NCBI RefSeq assembly: GCF_000397205.1 | Contig: NC_021237.1 | Coordinates: 5,315,501-5,379,500 of the forward strand | Origin: Pseudomonas protegens CHA0 | GTDB taxonomy: Bacteria > Pseudomonadota > Gammaproteobacteria > Pseudomonadales > Pseudomonadaceae | Direction: 5' to 3' | DNA length: 64,000 nucleotides | Part shown: in pieces, positions 60,721 to 64,000 of the stretch | How the letters are laid out: each line of letters opens with the position of its first letter | Numbering within the stretch: position 1 is the stretch's first letter | Notes under the pieces: model-generated | Databases searched by the model: none | Seen by the model: only the letters and a program-made list of their open reading frames with translations | What the model was told of the DNA's origin: nothing | Translations under genes and position numbers: made by a program

Positions 60721-61659
60721 TCAACCGCGGGGCAGGAACACATCGGCCAGCAGTTGATTGCGCGGCAGCCCCGCCAGGTACAGGCGCCGGGCGAAGGCTT
60801 CGACACTGTCAGGGTGACCGCAGAGTAAGGCCTGGGTTTGCCGGGAAACAAGCCGCAGTTGCGCCAAAGCGGCTGTCAGCTCGGCCCCGGTCCACAGCTC
60901 GACGGACAGCTGGGCCCGGTTCGCCGCCAGGGCCGCCAGGGGTTTGGCCAGGTAATGCTCACTGCTGTCATGGGCCAGGTGAATGATACGGATAGGGCCC
61001 TGGTGATCCTGGCGCAAGGCCTCGCGCAGTATGCCGAACAGCGGCGCCAGGCCGGTTCCCGCGGCCAGTAGCCAGAGTGGGCGCTGCTGCCAGTCCGGAT
61101 CGTAGTGCAAGGCGCCGCCCCGCAACTCCCCCAGGCGCATCGGGTCGCCCAATTGCAACTGGCGCGCCGCATCGCTGAACTGGCCCGGATGCCGGCAATC
61201 CAGGTGGAACTCCAGAAAGCGGTCGTCTTCCGGCAGGCTGGCCAGGGAATAAGGCCGGGCGATCTGGCCGGCGGCCCACAGCACCAGATGCTGGCCGGCG
61301 CGGTAACGCAAGGGCCGCTGCGGCTGCAGGCGCAGGCGCAGGACCGAGCTCGACAACCAGTCCAGGCCGCTCACCGTCGCAGGCAGGCCATCACGCACAG
61401 GGTCGAAGGTCTCGACGTGCAGGTCCTCCACCACCTGGCACTGGCAAGCCAGGCGCCAGCCGAGCCGGCGCTGTTCGTCGCTCAAGGCATCCGGCCGGCT
61501 ATCGCTGGGCAAGCCCTGGACACAATGCACCAGGCAGGCATGGCAACTACCGGCGCGGCAACTGTAGGGCACCGTCACGCCAGCCTGATTCAGGGCATCC
61601 AGCAGGTTGCTTCCAGGCGCCACCGGCCAGCACCGGCTGCCAACGGTCAATTCAGGCAT
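60721..61659 (-). CDS. 2Fe-2S ferredoxin-NAD(P)H oxidoreductase
   Basis: A 312-residue electron-transfer protein. The N-terminal plant-type ferredoxin domain has CRAGSCHAC plus a later Cys (LACQC); the middle FAD domain has RPYSLAS and the C-terminal NAD domain LLAAGTGLAPLFGIL. It resembles the reductase components of ring-hydroxylating oxygenases, but no oxygenase is nearby. The ATG at 61659 overlaps the stop of the diguanylate cyclase by eight bases. Confidence 0.9.
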   Translation of the reverse strand: MPELTVGSRCWPVAPGSNLLDALNQAGVTVPYSCRAGSCHACLVHCVQGLPSDSRPDALSDEQRRLGWRLACQCQVVEDLHVETFDPVRDGLPATVSGLDWLSSSVLRLRLQPQRPLRYRAGQHLVLWAAGQIARPYSLASLPEDDRFLEFHLDCRHPGQFSDAARQLQLGDPMRLGELRGGALHYDPDWQQRPLWLLAAGTGLAPLFGILREALRQDHQGPIRIIHLAHDSSEHYLAKPLAALAANRAQLSVELWTGAELTAALAQLRLVSRQTQALLCGHPDSVEAFARRLYLAGLPRNQLLADVFLPRG

Positions 61660-62770
61660 CGAGGTTTTCCCAGGCTGCAGAGCAACGATTGCGACCGTCG
61701 CGTTTGGCCCGATACAGCGCCTGATCGGCGCGTTGCAGGGCATGGTCCAGATCGTCGCCGGCCCGCAGCAGGGTCATCCCCGCCGACAGGCTCAGGTCTC
61801 GTACGTTAAGGCCCACCAGTTGCACTTCGGTGAACGCCAGGCGCAAACGCTCGCAGCAGGAGGTCAGGCGCTCGGCGTCACACTCGGGCAGCAGTACCAC
61901 GAATTCCTCGCCACCGTAACGGGCCAATACGTCACCATCGCGCAGGCAAGCCGTGGCCACCGCGGCGAAGGCCTGCAGTACCTGGTCGCCGGCAGCATGG
62001 CCGTGGAGATCGTTGATGCGCTTGAAATGATCCAGGTCGATCAGCGCCAGCCCATGCACTTGCTCCTGATCCATGGCTTGCAGCTCGCGGCTGGCAATGC
62101 GCAGGAAATGCCGGCGGTTGAACAGGCCGGTCAGTTCATCGGTGGCTACCAGGTCCTCCAGCTGTCGCATCATGCCTCGCAGCGTGTCCTGATGGGCCTG
62201 CAAGGCAAAGCGCCGCTGGCGCATGCGTGAGCGCGAAGCCTGGACATAGGCGGCATACAGGCACATCCACACCAGCATCACCAGCAGCACGCAGACCTGC
62301 AGTGCGGCCAGTTGCGGATCACCGAGGAGCAGGCGATAGCCGTCCCACAGGTTGACCGCGGCAAAGCAAAAGAAGATCAGCGCCGCGCTGCGCAGATAGG
62401 CCCGGCGGGAGAGGTGAAACAGGCCGAACAGCAACGGCAGCAGGTAGAACACCAGGAACACCCCGCGGGCCTGATCCAGATGGGCCATCAGCCAGGTCTG
62501 CCAGGCGATGCCCAGCACCACCTGGACTTCGGTCAGGCTGGGGTCGGCGAACTGCAGGTTGCGTCCGCTGACGAACACCCAGCACAGCAGCGCCTGGCTG
62601 GCCAGCACCAGGCCAGTGCCCAGCAGCGCGCTGCCGCTCGAAGCACGGGAATGCCCCGTGACGACGGCCAGCCAGAACAGCAGCAGGATCAGTGCGTAAG
62701 TGCCCGCGGCAATGGCGAAGCGCTTGAATAACAGGCTCTGGATGGCTTTATGGGTCAATCGTTGACTCAC
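61652..62770 (-). CDS. sadC: Membrane diguanylate cyclase (SadC type)
   Basis: A 372-residue protein with six hydrophobic helices (about 15-185), a short coiled linker and a GGDEF domain with active site RYGGEEF and an inhibitory RxxD site (RDGD) five residues before it. It makes cyclic di-GMP. Gene order matches sadC of P. aeruginosa, which controls the change from motile to attached life. The start is taken as GTG at 62770; it has no good ribosome site and a slightly shorter N-terminus is possible. Confidence 0.85.
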   Translation of the reverse strand: MSQRLTHKAIQSLLFKRFAIAAGTYALILLLFWLAVVTGHSRASSGSALLGTGLVLASQALLCWVFVSGRNLQFADPSLTEVQVVLGIAWQTWLMAHLDQARGVFLVFYLLPLLFGLFHLSRRAYLRSAALIFFCFAAVNLWDGYRLLLGDPQLAALQVCVLLVMLVWMCLYAAYVQASRSRMRQRRFALQAHQDTLRGMMRQLEDLVATDELTGLFNRRHFLRIASRELQAMDQEQVHGLALIDLDHFKRINDLHGHAAGDQVLQAFAAVATACLRDGDVLARYGGEEFVVLLPECDAERLTSCCERLRLAFTEVQLVGLNVRDLSLSAGMTLLRAGDDLDHALQRADQALYRAKRDGRNRCSAAWENLDA

Positions 62771-63095
62771 CGTGAGAAAGGAGGCTTAAAGAGTTTCCTA
62801 CCCTGCAGGCCACTTGCCACTTTAGTGCTGAGCCCGGCAAATGACTATTCAAATTTAAAACCCCGTCGCCAGGTTTCAGCGCCGACTCAGGCAAGAACAG
62901 TGCCCATCCGATGGGCGACTTTGGTTGGCCCGGCCGGCGGGTGTACCCAACCCCCAGGCGAGGTATACTGCCGCGCCTTTTTAGCGTCGCGCCAGTTGTC
63001 TGTCCGGCGTGCCTTAGAAGGTGCCTGCATCCGACCGATGCACCCAAGTGCAGGCACCTTATTAAATGTTCCCGTCTTTTAGAGGAGCGCGACTC
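62771..63095. other. Divergent control region of sadC and the fumarase gene
   Basis: 325 bases with no gene. A TATACT box (62964-62969) may be the -10 of the fumarase promoter, though the -35 position (GTGTAC, 17 bases upstream) is poor. From there a leader of about 120 bases would contain the hairpin at 63018-63060. GAGGAG lies before the fumarase ATG. Confidence 0.45.
63018..63060 (+). promoter_or_regulatory. Strong hairpin in the fumarase leader with an exclusive alternative fold
   Basis: AAGGTGCCTGCA (63018-63029) and TGCAGGCACCTT (63049-63060) form a perfect 12-pair stem. A second stem, TGCATC (63026-63031) with GATGCA (63037-63042), uses the same TGCA bases, so the two cannot form together in full. 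The hairpin ends 35 bases before the ATG and has no T run, so it is more likely to act on RNA stability or translation than as a terminator. Confidence 0.5.
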
Positions 63096-64000
63096 ATGAC
63101 CGTGATCAAGCAAGACGACCTGATTCAGAGCGTTGCCGACGCCCTGCAGTTCATTTCCTACTACCACCCCGTGGACTTCATCCAGGCGATGCACGAGGCC
63201 TACCTGCGGGAAGAATCGCCGGCTGCCCGTGATTCCATAGCGCAGATCCTGATCAACTCGCGCATGTGTGCCACCGGCCACCGGCCGATCTGCCAGGACA
63301 CCGGCATCGTCACGGTATTCGTGCGCGTGGGCATGGACGTGCGCTGGGACGGCGCCACCATGAGCCTGGACGACATGATCAACGAGGGCGTGCGTCGCGC
63401 CTACAACCTGCCGGAAAACGTCCTGCGCGCCTCCATCCTGGCCGACCCGGCAGGTAGCAGGAAAAACACCAAGGACAACACCCCCGCGGTGATCCACTAC
63501 TCCATCGTCCCGGGCAACACCGTGGAAGTGGACGTGGCGGCCAAGGGCGGCGGCTCCGAGAACAAATCGAAGATGGCCATGCTCAACCCGTCCGACTCGA
63601 TCGTCGACTGGGTACTCAAGACCGTTCCGACCATGGGCGCCGGCTGGTGCCCACCGGGCATGCTAGGCATCGGTATCGGCGGCACCGCCGAGAAAGCGGC
63701 AGTGATGGCCAAGGAAGTGTTGATGGAATCCATCGACATCCACGAGCTCAAGGCCCGTGGCCCGCAGAACCGCATCGAAGAGATCCGCCTGGAGCTGTTC
63801 GAGAAGGTCAACCAGCTGGGCATCGGCGCCCAGGGCCTCGGTGGCCTGACCACCGTGCTCGACGTGAAGATCATGGACTACCCGACCCACGCCGCTTCCC
63901 TGCCGGTGTGCATGATCCCCAACTGCGCCGCCACCCGTCACGCGCACTTCGTACTGGATGGCTCCGGCCCGGCGAGCCTGGAAGCGCCACCGCTGGACGC
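63096..64000 (+). CDS. Class I fumarate hydratase (partial, runs off the right end)
   Basis: The first 301 residues of a class I, iron-sulfur fumarase that interconverts fumarate and malate in the citric acid cycle. Cluster cysteines are seen in SRMCATGHRPICQDTGI and MIPNCAATRH, and GGSENKSKMAML is a family landmark. GAGGAG precedes the ATG at 63096. Matches the fumarase beside sadC in P. aeruginosa. Two-domain L-type enzymes of this class are about 505 residues long, so some 200 residues are missing. Confidence 0.95.
   Translation, partial: MTVIKQDDLIQSVADALQFISYYHPVDFIQAMHEAYLREESPAARDSIAQILINSRMCATGHRPICQDTGIVTVFVRVGMDVRWDGATMSLDDMINEGVRRAYNLPENVLRASILADPAGSRKNTKDNTPAVIHYSIVPGNTVEVDVAAKGGGSENKSKMAMLNPSDSIVDWVLKTVPTMGAGWCPPGMLGIGIGGTAEKAAVMAKEVLMESIDIHELKARGPQNRIEEIRLELFEKVNQLGIGAQGLGGLTTVLDVKIMDYPTHAASLPVCMIPNCAATRHAHFVLDGSGPASLEAPPLD

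Overview
The window is chromosomal DNA of a Pseudomonas from the P. fluorescens lineage. Evidence: high-GC coding sequence throughout, mvaT, an OprD-family porin, the queC-queE-cpoB-pal-tolBARQ-ybgC-ruvBAC-yebC-aspS block, and pykA-enoyl-CoA hydratase-ferredoxin reductase-sadC-fumarase, all in Pseudomonas order. From memory of P. aeruginosa PAO1, the core falls into three collinear blocks: tRNA-Lys/queC to oprD (about 14.6-31.9 kb), mscS to secA/dciA (32.1-43.4 kb), and chemoreceptor-purU-mvaT-sbcB to fumarase (45.0-64 kb). No rRNA, CRISPR array, insertion sequence or integrase was seen.

The unusual part is at the left, 1.2-14.1 kb. It is one leftward nine-gene operon, tightly coupled for most of its length, lying on the 3' side of a tRNA-Lys gene. 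Reading with transcription it encodes: a class III aminotransferase, an NRPS protein A-T-E (E domain lacking its catalytic residues), an EamA exporter, a GNAT acetyltransferase, an FrhB-like protein with two ferredoxin-type Cys clusters, an EPSP-synthase (AroA)-like protein with altered active-site loops, a BchC-like medium-chain dehydrogenase, a second NRPS protein A-T-C, and a free thioesterase. Read as A-T-C plus A-T-E, the two NRPS proteins look like a split dipeptide synthetase. The EPSPS-like, FrhB-like, dehydrogenase and aminotransferase enzymes look like a supply route for an unusual, perhaps shikimate-derived, amino acid. I do not recognise the cluster or its product; it is the best candidate here for an undescribed system. 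Left of it are a DUF347/COG4705 membrane protein and a scar gene in which the start of a small lipoprotein gene runs into a frameshifted histidine-kinase remnant.

From 14.6 to 31.9 kb: tRNA-Lys(UUU), queuosine synthesis (queC, queE), the Tol-Pal envelope system, Holliday-junction processing (ruvABC), yebC/pmpR, aspS, a small zinc-ribbon protein, a Dps-like ferritin, a membrane cold-shock protein, slyX, a HIT protein and an OprD-family porin after a 930-bp noncoding stretch.

From 32.1 to 44.9 kb: MscS channel, YajQ, ketopantoate reductase, a PAS-HAMP histidine kinase overlapping in context with a PduO-type adenosyltransferase, a Nudix-TenI fusion, argJ, secA, dciA and a HerA-like ATPase. From 45.0 to 64 kb: an amino-acid chemoreceptor, purU, mvaT, sbcB, a six-gene RDD-SpoIIM-DUF4129-DUF4350-MoxR-DUF58 operon of unknown role, a PilZ protein, a small lipoprotein, pykA, an enoyl-CoA hydratase, a ferredoxin reductase, a SadC-type diguanylate cyclase and the start of a class I fumarase.
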